From positions 898,597 to 962,596 of the forward strand of contig NW_020170406.1 in NCBI RefSeq assembly GCF_000524195.1: a DNA stretch of 64,000 nucleotides. The letters run 5' to 3'. Below the pieces are notes generated by a model that was not told the DNA's origin, did no database searches, and was given only the letters and a program-made list of their open reading frames with translations. Both the position numbers and the translations under genes were made by a program. This DNA comes from Echinococcus granulosus. Its lineage: Eukaryota; Platyhelminthes; Cestoda; Cyclophyllidea; Taeniidae. The stretch's first letter is position 1, and every line of letters begins with the position of its first letter. Of the stretch, positions 36,601 through 51,600 are shown in pieces.

Positions 36601-39600
36601 TTTCTTGAGATAAAAAGTGCCTCCCAGTTCCATAAAGCTATCGAAAATATCAAAAATTGGACTCATATTTATCTCTTTGTAGACTACGATTAAGTAACGA
36701 TTTTATTTTTTTTACTATATTGAGGCAATTTTAGGCACATCAGAAGGGTTTTCTGAATATTTATAACAAAACAAGGTTAGTCTTGGTGATCTGGCGTTGT
36801 ATATAGATGCGGCATTTTCACTAGTTTGACTCTTTTCCACTTCCGCTTTCATATCCTTGGATTAAGAATATTTATCAGAAGACATGCTATTTGGTGGTAA
36901 TGTGGGGTTTTTAAAATACTCACAGTTTTGCAGGAGGATTCAGACTTGTCTCCCACCCAGCGATAAATGATACTTTTTCGGTTAGGAGGATTATATAGTC
37001 GACTCGCTTACCACTTACAAGGTGTATCTCAAGCAGAAGAGGATCACATGTAGTTTTTTGAAGATGGAATTTACCTTCGGTTTTTCATTCGCATTTTTTG
37101 ATCGTTGCACCCCCTTCGTCTGACAAAGTTTAGGAAATAAAACTCCAAAGTTTCAGTTTTGATTATTGACAATACGCTAGTAGGATAAATTTCCAAAGCA
37201 ACTTTATTACCTAAAGCTTGTATTGTTCGATAACGAAGCGCAATTGTTTATGGATGTTGTATGAACAGTATAGCTATTTTCTTGAAAATTTGTATTCAAC
37301 AATTAAAATATGTCCGAAACTTCACTTTTCGACAATTTTTTAGTAGATGGTAAGCATATTTCATTAAATAAAAATTTTGCTAACATGTTGAATGTCAATT
37401 GAGGGAAGGCAAATCCAAAAAAAAGAAATTGTGTAAAAATACCCCATATTGTCAACAGAGGTAAAGTGGTAAGCGACTTTAACGTGAAAACAATCCTTGC
37501 ACACAGAGGATCTAGTTTGGCTTATTGCTGAGTTTCCCTAAAGTGGAAAACATTGATTTCAAAAGCCATTTCCGGCACATAAAACCGCTACACAGAAATA
37601 ACAGCTTCCATTCATTCTTCAGCCAAATAAGGTCATTTCCAAGGAACTGACACGAAAAAAATTATGTCTGAATTCTAGATGTTCTGGGTGGCAGAATGCA
37701 CCACCCAGAACTGATTAATTTGAATAAATTTAGGTTATCGCTAAAACGGAGATACATAATCTCATGGATAAAGACTTTTTTCGCCATAATAGTAAAGAAT
37801 TTCCGGAATGTTTGGGCTGAATTTTAAAACTTCATCAGCTAAATATTCATAAAAGTTAAACCATTGGATTCCGTCAACACCGTTTAACAGATTATAATAA
37901 GGTCAAAAATATCACCAATTTCTTTAATTCCTTACATCATTAGCACGCATTTGAGATTGCTAGCTGACTGACAACTGCAATGAATAAATGAGATGAGAAT
38001 TGGCATCTGCATCTCACCGTCAAGAAAATAAACACTCGGTTGATTGTCTCCAAGCCATCTACCACTCGGCTACGCATCCCCTACTCTTAGGGCATGCACA
38101 TCTTCATCCTACAAGACTGCTTCGAAGAAATCTGTGTGTGGTAGACTGCGGACGGATATGTTCATTTACTAAGATCTATTTGGTGATCTTCCTAAAGATG
38201 CAGAGGAAAAACCGCATCTTTTTGAGAAAAAGCCAAGACCATAGAACCAGCTTCCAAACATTACTGTTAGAGGGCCTGTACTTTGGTAGGATAAGAGGGG
38301 GACAAGAAACAAATGTACTTCCTCATCTTTACACTCCCCTGACTATATTTATTCACCTTCGTTTAGCACGCAGAATAGCGTAGACAGTTCGTAAATACAA
38401 GTGAGGCAGAAACAATGGTGGCTACGGCTGTATAGTTTGTCTCTAAAATTGAAATGTTTCAAAAGGGGCACGATATACAGAAATTTTGTGTATCATTGGG
38501 AAGGGACTCTTTTGTTGGTTGTAATTGTAATTATTTTAGCAAATAGGATATTTTGGGAAGCCTTCTAAATTTTCTAAATTATTATCACAAGAACGACATT
38601 ATACACTTGGTTGCTTTATACAAAGGGAGAACCATGACGTAATACTAATCTCCTTTACCATTTGAAGGAAACTATGGCATTTTCGATTACCTAACATGAC
38701 CATCACTGGTTACTTTTTCTCTGGATTTTCTCTCTGCTCGACTTGATGAAAGCTCCTGTTTCATAAGTAATCTCTTATTCGAGTAATTGCTGGTTTCTTT
38801 TGTTCTTTAAGGGGATAACAGAGAAAATCATTTGTTCTTGCAAATCTACTACCTGAACTTTACTAGAATCGTCTTAACTTCACACTCACTATCCCCAGAT
38901 TTTAGCCATGCCTTTATCTTAAGTTCGAGAAAACAGTGTCAAAACAAATCAGAAGCCGGCAGCGCATGAATGCACATTTGTCATTTGATTTTAATAGCAT
39001 CCATCGTGCAAATAAACGTCTGAATTCATAAATCTGAAAACTAAACTTCAAACGCTGGGGATTAGACGTGTTATCACCTATTTGATCATCCTTTAGAGAT
39101 TTACCTCGGTTTATAACACAACAAACATTTCCTTATTTTGGGTAGTTTGCGTTTGGAATAATAATGGCCTATTTTTCCCTGAAAAGGAATTGAGCCAAAT
39201 AGTACTTCTTAGAAATCACGTCTATGTGCGTGAAATCTGGTGTCAGCGTAGGAACGTAGTTGTGAGGCAACAAGTCTACCATAATTCCTTTCATTTTTGA
39301 CAGTTCAGAGGAACTGATGACGCATTCCTTCCTCTCAAATATGGACTGGGAGATGGCAAAGCGTCAGCGACTCCAACCACCGTTAATTCCTCCCCAGGGT
39401 GAGGTGAACGCTGCTGACGCCTTTGAAATTGGCGCTTTTGATGAAGAGGACACGCAGGGTATTCGAGTGAGTTTCAGAATCTCCCATTATTACCACCTAT
39501 CAATTATAAGTTTGAATGCATTTTTTTACCGGAAATGTCTTACAGACTAGGCATTATTACTTATGTATCTAGAAGCATTTAACGTCTAACATTCGCAAGT

Positions 39601-42600
39601 ACCAAATGTAATTGTTCATAATGTGCAATAATTCAGGGCTTAAATGTCTATTCAACTCTGTTAAAAATGCGTATTTTTGGGGAAAAAGGTTTTTAATTTT
39701 GATTGTAATCGCTCTTTGAAATCAGAACTGCAACATAAGTAAATAACAGTACCAAAAACCTACCTCGCTAGTGAGGCTACGACAAGTAAGTAAACTGACA
39801 GATATGGTGATAATTTGAGACTTGACTGAAACATCGTTATTTGACTTTGGGTTATCCGGTGTGTAAAAGAAGTAGTAAAAGGTTCTGTGTCCTTGAATCT
39901 CTCTTTACTTTTACAAGATGTAGGCATCCCATACTGATGCACTTCAGATTTTTTTTATGTAAAGGGCATTTGTTTATTGTGGAGATTTTTTGAGGGTCTT
40001 TCATTGATTTGACTTTTTAACTCTCAAAGTAAACTCAGTTATAACGTAACGTTATCCATTATCAAATTCATTTTTAGGTTTAAAGGAGCTGATTTGAAGT
40101 CAATCAATGCATGCCTCTCATTCCTTACTATGATTTTACGATCTTCACAACTTGCTCATACCGACTGACGTTCAAGAAATTTTGTACTCCTTAAGTTGAA
40201 TCAGATGCTCTCTAAAACTTGTCATCAACAATGGAATACCTTTGAATAGAGAATTTTGTAGCCAAATTGACAGTAAAGTTTGTTTTAAGTTGAACTTAAT
40301 TTGCAGCTGTCGTGAAAACTTTGAGTGCTACTTCCTCCTTAATTAATCACATATCCCGCCACCATATCCGAGTTCCCAGGTGTCAATGGGCTAGACTCCT
40401 TACACAATAGTGCATTATTTTCTTCATCCAATTTTGCACATAAAATCAGACATTAAATAAATTAGTATGCAACTTAATCGAAATATCAATGAGAAACTAA
40501 CATTGACTTTACGAATACAATATTTTATTGGTTTTTTAAATTTTTATCTTGTCATTTTGCTAAAATAACTTCTTCATTACTTAGTAATGGTGGTATTGGT
40601 AGTGGTATTGGTGGAATCCTGCTGCTTCCAATTCACACGAAGTGACAGCACCTATCACACCTCCAATTGCTTTCACGTCAGCCCTTTCCATTGTGTTTGA
40701 CTCAGCACATCTCTTTTATGTTGCATCTGGTATCACGACATATCCATCTTTTTAGGAAATCGCCAGCAAAATAAACCTATAGTTCAACAAAATTAGTTAA
40801 CGCATTCTTTTATTGTTCCACAATGGAATAGGGTTCCAAGAATCAAAATGTGGCATAACTAACGAAAATTTAAGATTTTGTGATCTGTTTTTAGAACAAG
40901 TGCATTCAGCTTTCCACGTTCATAAAATGTGGTAGAAATAGGTGTGTGTGCTAGAAACCTCAGAAATTAACCACATTTCTGGCATTTAAACAGCTAAAGT
41001 ATTAGTCTAAATTAGTGGTACTGATGTGGACTATTCCGCTGTCTTGAAAATGCTTTCTGTCGTTTTAGGTAATAAAGCTCGAAAAACGAGCCATCTCATT
41101 GCCTTTCTCTGGAAGATGAAGATTAATTAGCCTGTTAATTATCCTTCAGTCTCACAAGCTGAGGCTTAGCAAAGTTGTAAATCACCACTTTTTACTTTTA
41201 AGAGATATCTGAATGTAAAGTGATTGAGCTGTTCCGGATGACCAATGAATATTAGGCCTGAAGCCCTGATGATTTGTCCACATTTGAGAGGGAAAATTCT
41301 GAAAAACTGTATTCCAGAACAAGGTTAAATATTATTAAAGTTACCATAAGAAATGGGAATGGTGTCTCGATGCTCCTGATTTTATGCTAGATTTTATAAA
41401 ATGCAGTTTATCTGTATGTCCCGACCAAGACCGCAAATATGATACTTTATAATCATACTTTTTAAAGTCGTTTGCAGGGAGACGCTTGGATTTCCATTCC
41501 CTAGTTGTAGCACTATTAGTCCCCAAGAATGAATGGAAATCCTCCCTGTATAGAACCCAGAGGCGGTCAAAATGAGCAATGATAACGTGTTTATTTTTCC
41601 TATAAAAGCTGTTTCCATATTTTGATCGTGGTCTCATCTGCCTTAAAATGGCATGTTTTTCCCTTTTCCCCATTTAACAAGATTACTGACAACAACTAAA
41701 GCTATCTGCCGAATAATGGTTGGTTTAATTATCTGTGAATGCGCAACAAATGTTAGTATTTAAGAAACGGCTGCTAAATGAATCTATTGAGAATATTACA
41801 CGCTTCTCCATCCATCATTATGCGTCCTAGTATCATATTTTGAAAACCTACTTAAAAGTCCATTGGATGGTAGCAAATTAAAATTACTGGAGAATTTCAA
41901 AAGAATACAGGTATTTATTAGTTTTCTTTCTAAGTGGCCAGTGAGAGTTTTAAACATGTAAGATCGGGATAGCTTCATCCTCAATTTAAATTGATTAAGA
42001 CGAAAAAAGCCGGTGATAAATATTTCCAAAGTAGAAGTTGCCTTGATAACTGTGGAAAATCTTTTCAACTTGTAATTTGTGCTGCCTTAATTACTCAACA
42101 GCAACAGAAATGAAGACCTTGGACAGTGTACCTCTAATCACTTTCAAACGTCTTTTTGTTAATCTCCGCAAAACTTCATGTGTATACCCTCCTTATGTAT
42201 GCATGTCATTCTAAGCACCCTTGAGCAAGACGCAAAAATTTGGTTGACTCGTAATAAATGTAGACCTGAATTCTTTACAATGATAGTAACCCATTTTTAC
42301 GCCAAAAGAGGTATTTTAATGAATTTGGCCTCAATAAATTTAATAAAGAATTTTGTTGGAAATAGGATATAGCCTAAATTTGAGAGAATTAGTGATGTAA
42401 AGTGGGACCTTACTGACCTCTTAGCGTTCCTACTTTCTGCAAAATATAGGGAGCCATTAAAATATGAAATTCTCCTGTTTGCACATTTTTATTTAGTTTT
42501 AATACAAATATAAGATCCAGTCCTACACAACCACGATGAAGTAGAAAAATACGTCACAAATAGCAGGCATTTAAAATGAATTTGGAGGCTTTACCGTCCA

Positions 42601-45600
42601 TAGTACAGAAGAGAGTCATAAATAACACGGATTTCAAGACTCTCACCCTTTTCAGACTTGTAAAATTTACCTGATTGCCGTTTAAAATTTACCCCTTCCG
42701 AAGCTAAGCTAAAATTTAGGCGCAAAGCCCTGCTTAATGGGCATAACTTTGCTTCCCATTTATTAGGGGGACAGCGTGGTTTTAACTCCATTAACTTTAC
42801 ACACTCCTCGAGATTCATAAAATCAAAAGTTACTTAATAGCCCTATATTTAACTATTAGTACCATTTTTAGACATTTTGTAATTACAAATCATATTTGAG
42901 AGTGAAATACTTTCCCAAACAGCCTTAGTCGGTAGAAGTTTAAATTAATTTACCAAATAACATTTGGCGCTACAAAATTAGGGATTTTAAATTTCTACGC
43001 ATCACCAGTTCTATTATGAAGAGGTTCTACTGTTACCTCCTCAGAGTTAACCCACTTCATTGCGTATTCACAAAAAGATCATTGGACAGGACTTCTCATG
43101 GCTCCCCTTCTAAAAACGTACATATAATGGAAATTGTCGCACAATAAATTTGATTCAAACACCTGATTGCAGCACAGGTCTTGGACAAAATACCCAAGGA
43201 ATGCATAAGAATTTGATAATTTTGTTTTATGGATCTTTTCTGTTCACATATAAATGACCAAAATAGAGGCAGATTCTCAAATTAAATGTGCTTACATGTT
43301 GTAAAATTCAGGAAGTTGTATAGCATTGCAGATATACTGTAATAAATCACCCGATTTCTGCGCACTCATAGTAAAAGTGTCCTAGATTCCTGCAAAATCT
43401 ACAGTGCAGTTTAGCTGCAGAGGCATTAGAAGTTAAAACACGTTGCAAACCCAATTTACAGGTCTTTTTTACACTATCTCAAGGGAACAGCTTTAGCTTT
43501 TTGTCAAAAGTGTAAAGGTAGATCATTTTAAAGTGAATCAGTCACTTTGAAGACCAGTTTTAATCTCTAACTTTAACGTGCATTAGCGGTAATTGATGTT
43601 GAAGCTGCTCACCCCAGATATAACACCCAAATTCTTCATCAGCACATAAAGTTAAGTCATTTCCCAATCAAACTGTCCTTTTTATTATATTCTTGCTTTT
43701 TATGGAAATCCAGCATTCACCCAAAAGCAAACGACTTAAATGAAGTGTTACTAATGCTGTACTAAATTTTGGAAAAGTTATTTTAAAAAAATCCGTTTTA
43801 CTTTTTATCAGAAAACGAAATTCAACTGTTTGTTAGGAGACGAAATATGCATTTGATGTAGAAATCTGTTTTGGGTAGTCAAGCGCAGTGCAGACAACTG
43901 GTAGCTAGGATGTAGTCACGCATTTAGTAATATCAAGCGTCACCTTTTTTGGCGTTTCATTGTAGACGGTTCTGAACTCATGAGATAAAAAAGGGAGGTT
44001 CATTAATCAAAGGCAAATTATTATCATCAACCACAGCCTGGCCCATCTAAAGGTTTACTGAACTGTAATGCCTTCAAACCTCTAAACAGAGTAAGTGGTA
44101 TCAGGAACTGAAGAACATTTACATATCAAGCTAAATTCTTATTTAATGGATGATTACAAAAATAAACGTGTCCGTTTTTGCGTGGAGCCTACTTTAACGG
44201 ATTTTGTGCCTTAACAAATAATCAGCAAGTGACAGAAGAAGCAAGAACAGTTAGCCTTTTTTCATATCCCTACACAAAGTGTCTGAAAGTTCCTTTAAAG
44301 TATAAATAGAGATGTTTGAGGAGTGAATTGGTTGTACAAAACCCTTTACAAAGTTTTTGCCTCAAAGTAATTACACAACCTAAACACTTTCTTAACACAT
44401 GTATTTGAAGGGATTTCTTCAAGCTACATGCTTAATAGATGTCGGAGCCATTCTTTTAAACAATAAAATCTATAAAAAACTAATAAAACATTTATCCTAA
44501 ACTTCCTCTACATTCCATTCCTGAGATATTTTTTATAGAAATGTAAACTTTGAGTTTTTGAAAATGAGTCACAAAAAGCATGGCTCTCATTTAGAACAGA
44601 AACTAAGTTAAAAAATTAATGTCTTTACAAATACCTGATACTCCGAACACGGCACAAATACCTTACCTTTGTAAAATTTCATTCGATAGTTGACAGAGGA
44701 GGACCAGCAAGTCTATAAAGAATTTGACGTGGTGATAGCAGACCGGTGGCAACATGAAATGACCACCACCATCTTCGATGCGGTAAACGAGGACTTTGAC
44801 CAGATGGAAAGTAAAAGGCGCGCTAAGTTACAGCAGCGCCTAAATCAACTAACCCAGACTCTTACATCCCAACCTGAAGGCGAGACTACTTCAACTCTTA
44901 CTGCCACGCCTTCAGCATTGCCACAGTCACCCTTGTCGAGGTCGGCGTCGTCAACGGTGATGGCGACGTCGCAGCAGAAGTCCTTGGACCACGAGGACAT
45001 TCCAAGTTGGCCTGCTGAACTGCTTCTCGAGTGGTGGATCGATCCGGAGAGGTATGGCTGTGGGCCCTCAGATTGCCTGGTGGAGAGTGAACTGCTACGA
45101 CTTGGTGGACCCTTCCTTCACACATGGCAGAAGAAACATGTTCGTCTCTTCCCTAATCGACTCGAAATTTACACCAAAAATCAGCACGGTATACCGCTCA
45201 AGGGTGCCGAGGTGAGTGAGCATGTGACTGGCTTACTCATAAGGTAATTTAGTTGCATTTTTAAGCAAAGAGAATCTGATGTCAAGAAAGTGATCATTTC
45301 GTCAGACAAAGCCACTAGATCTGCGGCGTTCTCTTCCCCTCTTTTTTAAGTTTGCAGGTTAACTTCTGCTGTGCCTAGCATTTTTATTTATGGGATAAAT
45401 CACAATGTCAAGTTCAACTTTGGGTTTTTGGGGAATTATATGCCATGCCATTTCTTCAATGAATGCATATCGTTTTTTTATCAACGCGTTGAGTTGTTCT
45501 TTTTAAGGCTCTCAGTTTTAAAAATTAATTGCGCTGATGATTTGAGATCAATTTGAACTGTTGAGTGACAGTCGATGCATTCCAAGTTATGAAGGAAGGC

Positions 45601-48600
45601 AGCCGGACTTGACTAAACTCACTAAATAGCTAATGGGTTTGGTAGAATTCCAGCTTTTCTTTGACTCTTGTACCATGAACGCGACAAGTATCCTACAATC
45701 CTGGCATGGTTTTCTCCTTCCTATGGATATTTTGCGGGTCATCAACTATTTTTAATTTAATTGTTAAACTAGTGTGAGCAAAGCCCCAAGGTTTATAAAA
45801 AAATTAGAATTCTTGAACGCCCGAATAAGTATACTGTAGAGTTTCACGTTCCTATTAATTAATCTGCATTAACGGCGAATACTCAAGCTAAATAATGAAA
45901 TGGGATACATGAGCTTGGCGCCACAAATATACCACTTGCTTGAAATGGCTACTGCACGCAGAGAATCGTGCCTCGACCGGGCTAGTCGAGTTGAGGAATA
46001 TAAAGCCGATGAGGGCTGTTTTCAGTCTAAGATGAGCAGTTACATGGGCGAAAATGGATTCAAATTGGTTCGATGTTGGAACGGCACAAGGTCTGAGTCT
46101 TGATGACGTATCTCCTTGTGAGACTTTTGTAGCAAGCGTTTCTATCATTTAAGCAGAGAATGCATTATATTCGTTAAGGGTGATCATTCCACACTCCCTT
46201 TATTTGAAGCACTTTAAAGTCACAAAGCTAATTCGGCCTGGAAGGCACTTTCTCAGCGTTAGACTACCTCTTAATACCAATACCTTTAGTATGTTGGAGC
46301 GCATGTCTAGGTTTTATATTACTGCTGATGAGAAGGAAAGTACTCTTTTACACTCCCCGTAATCGTAAAGATAATTTTTGGCAATTTGTTTCTTTTCCTC
46401 AGAACAATTCTGCCCGTATTTTGCTGACAACTATCCCAGTCCGTTAAAAAGGGAAGTCCTTCAGATACTGCAAGTTCGTGATGCCTACTAAATTTTGACA
46501 GAGATGTCACCAGATTTCTGGTGAAGGAAAATATTGCTCAGAAATAGGAATTTGGTATTTGTCTACCTACGCACTGATATTATCATTTCTCTGTCGATGC
46601 GATATGCACAAATCAGCTCTAGGTCCACTTTTGATGAGTAGGAATTCTTTTAAAATTCGTTTTTTTTCTTTGACGAGAAACTCCGCTTAAAAATTGTGCA
46701 TGATCCTGACCTTGACAATTTAACCAAATAGCAGTCTAAAATTTTTCTCTTGTCTCATTAATCACTGCTGAGAGTTTGTTAAAGTATAACAAAATCTACC
46801 TATTCTCTCACTGTCTTTTGTCAAAAAAAGATAACACCTACCTATCAAAACTAATAGCAACACTTTTGTGCATTCCAATTTTCCAAGACTTGACGATTTA
46901 ACCAGTTAAACAAGGAAATTGTTCGGCTGTCTTATCTGTAAGCTTAAATTGGTAGTGACATTCAAATCAAGTGAAGAGTTGACGACTTACACATAGGCAA
47001 GATTTTAAGAAGGCGGCATTAAAAATGAATCGCTTTATATCACAAATTATTCATCACTATTTTGAAGTGAAGCACACGGAGATAAGCTGCTTCATTTTAG
47101 CAGTAAACACGAGGAGATGAATTTCATCTCCATAATAAATACTAAACAGACACCAAATCAGCTCCTACATTAAAGCTAAGTTACTTTTATTCCCTCAGTC
47201 AAGCAGATGTAGGCCCCGCTTTGATACTTTCTTCTATTTTGACATTGGAATTCAAAGTGCTTCAAAAAGCGTATATTTTTTTATAAAAAGGTGGCAATTT
47301 CTTCGGCGCAATTGAATTAAAAAGGAGAAAAACTGTGACGAACTTCTTCATTTTTGAGTTATAAACTATTACTAAAAAGCAATGAAGTAAGTGATACTTT
47401 TATTAAGTCAAGGCAGCAGTGTTATACAAGTGATTTGTTGCATTAATTAGTACCAGTTTGTCGAGATCTCCAATGTTATATTTTAGTTTATTTCAATGCT
47501 GGATATCGCGTCAATTTACCCGACTCTTCAACACGTAAACAAATACGACGGAGTAATCATAGTGGTTCTCAAAAGTCAATCAAAGATATTTCTCACCTCT
47601 CAGGTAAGGAAGCCGATTTAATCTCTTTAATGTGTCCTTTAATGGCAGCGTTTTATGAATCTGCTTCATAGTTGCCGTTAACACTACTTTAATGGTTTAG
47701 AAATTTCAGATGTTCCATCAACGAAAGATGAATTAATAAGGGGTATGGCCATGCATCTTGGATATAAAATAAAAACACTACTTATAGTGCGGCCAAATTT
47801 TGTTCACTTAGCCTTCCTGTTTTTTTTTTTTAATTTTAAAATACACTGTATTGGCATTTATTCTACAATTTGAGGTATCAGAATATTTTAAAATTGCTTT
47901 CTTATGGTAACACATCTATAACTTGTGATTTTCCAGCGCGACGAGTTACAGATGTATTGGGAGACATAAAAATTCGTGCAGTTTTGTCACCTTAATGTTC
48001 TCAAATATATTATTGGAATTCGTTCTAATGATTACTTATTTTATAAATGAAAAAAAATCACGAATTGGACAGATCGAATTGAATGCATTTCAGCAAAATG
48101 CAACCACCAATCAGGCTACTCTTTAAATGGCAGAAAACATGCAAAATAATAAGCAAAAGCTGACATTGTTGCTTTTTCTGAAAAGGTAAAAGTAGCCTTA
48201 AATAATGACCACGCTATTTTATTTGATGAAGATTAACGCAATTTAAATTATGCTCAATTTGTCCACAAATGATCGCTAGTGGAGACTCTTAACTTAAATT
48301 GTAACCGCGACGCTAAAAAAGTTACATTCACATAAGTTTTAGTGATCGACAGCGCATGTCCTTTTTGCTAGGATTACAATTATTTACACAATACGGTCCG
48401 GGTAATAGCAGTGCATAGGAAACCTTGTAGCAAATATAAATATTTTGGCCTGTTTATGGTGTTTAAAAATAAAGTAAAATCTTTCTTTGCTAGCCTTCGT
48501 ATGCATCCATTTCAGGGTTAGGTCTAGATGTAGAAACTTACGGGGGGTTATTGGGAACTACCTTAGGCTGGTCAAGCCTGGTAAAGAGACTTCGAGAAAA

Positions 48601-51600
48601 TAATCCTTTGAATGATCCCTTCATCGCACCAATAGTGGTAAATTTTGCTGAAATCAGTATTTATCAGCTACTTTAAAAAACTAGTTTAGAACGTTGTTTA
48701 TTAAAATTTTACCTCTAGGGTGTCACGACAGCGATTTTTCAAGCATCACCTGAATTTTTTGAGCTAAATCACTTTAACTAAGACAATGAAGTCCAATTTT
48801 TTTTCGCTGATTTGTTCCATTTCAAGATTGTATAACTAAATATACATGCCAAGTTACCTAAAGTGATAAAAATCATTATTTTACCTTGAAATAATAAATT
48901 TTTTAAGAGAATCTATGTTTGGGTATGTTAAGAAAAAAATCAGTGATAAATGTCTTCCTTATCAACAGTTAAAAATGTTGTCCTAACTGGTGCGTCAGCG
49001 TTAGCAGAGTAAGTTTTGGCAAATCTCTCCCCCATTTCAAAATACATACCATGGGAAGTTCTCTAAAAAAATTCTATTATAAAATTACATATATTTTACT
49101 TTCGGCCAGAAACACTAACTAGTTGGTGCTTAAAATCAAAGCACCATTTGATCAGCTTGGCTTTAACTGGTATTTATCCTAACAAAATGGCTTCCAGTTT
49201 TCCTGAATAGCAGTGTGCTATTGTGCTGTAGCCTATATCTTAGCAAAATAAGTAGGCAGTCCGAAATATTTCCAATAAAATTCCAAATTACTATTTTCAA
49301 TATTTTATAAATTTAAAATTCAGAGATTTCCAGGTTGTGCCTCTAATATTTTCCAAAAAAATTTTGCCAAAAATTGGTATTTTCCCCAGTTTGTAACTGT
49401 TGACAACCCCAAATGTTGCCATGGCTGTTGCCTGTCCATGTCAAGGAATGTCGCTGAGTCACTTCCCACTGTTTATCTTATAGGCCAAACAATTGTACAC
49501 CTCAACATTTGTGAGGTAAATTTGCATTTAAAGTCTCGAAATCTTGGCTTTTAATGGTTTTAAAATAATGTCTTACGTCCTACCGAAAACACGCCATTCG
49601 ATTATTTTCCTTGCAACAAAAGTGACTTAGACTTTTCCAAATTCGACAGGGAATTAGCGCACAACGACTCGTTTAGAGGCATGAATACACGAGTATTCCA
49701 CATGACAAATTTTGTGAAACATTTTGAATTGTAAAAATTTCTGAGATACGTACGCCAAATGTTAAAGCGACTTTTTATCTAGGATTTGAATCAAGGGTTT
49801 CCTACCAATGAAACTCAAGCTATTGCATCTAATCCTGGACTGCGCCCACATTACGAGCTAAAAATGCCGGTAGACCTGCAGTTAATTAAGCAAATTAGGT
49901 TCCCGTGATTTTTCCCCGCCTTCCACTTTAAAACAAATTAAAAAGACCAACCACTAAGCAATATATGATGATTTTCATAACTTTTTATGATTTCATCATT
50001 TTACTTCGCGAGGCATAAGTGAGGAATTTTCAAATAGTTAGTAATTTTAATGGACGCAGTTAAAAGTGTTTTCCAGAAATTGCTTAGCGTACACGCTCCC
50101 TCCAGAGGTTTCCTCCTAATAGCCTCTGGTTTCGAACCCTTTGGATGGTAGGACTGATTTGTAGAGAATATAATCTAGCGTTAAAACGAGATTTTTATAA
50201 GGACATACAGACCCTGTGGGGAATCTAACACTTGTATCCCCTGCGCAGAGGCAGTGTGCCGACGGGTTTGCGAGGTTTATCAAACTCTGTGTAGGGTGTA
50301 GTAGGAAAAAGTGTTACAAGGTTTGCATCTCCTTTGGGAATCGGAGGCCGCATAATTGCATTCATATTCAAAACGATAAATCCACTCGGATATGTCTAAC
50401 CAAACAATTATTATCCACTCAAGGGTTGGTTTAGCTTCCTTCAACAACTTTATTTTTCTGACCCGATGCAAGTTTCGCAATTAATGCTTGCTTTAAAATT
50501 TTTACCCATAAATAGTAAATCTCTTGATAATTCTCATTTATCGCGATAAAACGACATTTATTACCTCCACTGAGTTTTGCTTTGATTGCAACCTCATTCA
50601 CCTCTGGCGCACTTTCAGCATAACTAAGAATTTGCATTTTGCTGAATGCTCAATAACCCAAACACCTGCTTTTCCCAAATGCCACCTAAAGAAGTCCCCA
50701 AGTCCCTCTATTGGTTAAACTTTCCCTCCTTGTAACACCATTTGGCGCATTTTGACCACTTAAACGAAGAAGGCTTGTGAAAATAAACTGAATTTCTTCA
50801 TTTGTAACGAGTACCTTTATCCAGATGGGATCTTGTATAGTAGGATGACTGAAGAAAGTAGTCCGCGGAAGTCCCATTACAGCATATCTTTCAGTTTATC
50901 TGGATTAAAGACAAAGCATTAAACACGGTTACTATAGGTTGCTTCTGATTTAGTCAGTCGGTGTTTGATACATTCCTTATTGACAAAAGGGATCAAAACT
51001 TCGTAATTTTCTTTTGAACTTTAACTTTTGTTGCCCCTCATATACATATCTGTTTCTCCATAGGAAGCAATTCGCTCTAACTGACATGTCAATGGTACTA
51101 GATAATTGGCCATGATATGTACTTTTAATCCTAAATAATTGCTTGGACTTATATTGCCACCAAACCTTTTCACTTATTCCTCCATACACTTCTCATTTGC
51201 TATAACACTGTGTACAAAATGGTTGATTTTCATTATTTTTTGCAAAAAAATATGTGAAGAACTTTTGTCATCCGTTTAAATCTCTAACCAAAACCTGTTC
51301 CGTTAATCATATTCAGAAAACAAGACTACCGACGTACTAGATTGCACTGCCCTAAACTAATTTTATCCCATCCTCTTATTACTATAAAGATACATTTAGT
51401 GATCTCATTATACTCACATCTCATCCTTCATTTATTCTACCCTTGGTTTTTGATTAGTTTACTGCACTATTTACTTATTTTGTGGTCTATTTAAAAGGAG
51501 GTATGAGAATAAACAGTATAAGTAATTTGTTCTCTTGGATGTTAAAAAAAATTGACTTTGCCTTATGAATTGTCATGGTTAGTGGCTAATGCATGCACAG

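Noticed and set aside
38000..38383. 127-codon plus-strand open frame in a GRK intron
   Set aside because: It overlaps a minus-strand tRNA-like sequence, has no domain signature and is inside an intron of a continuous gene.
50100..50160. tRNA gene on the minus strand with a GGTTCGAAA B-box
   Set aside because: The T stem does not pair beyond two bases and no A-box or acceptor stem is found at the right distance.
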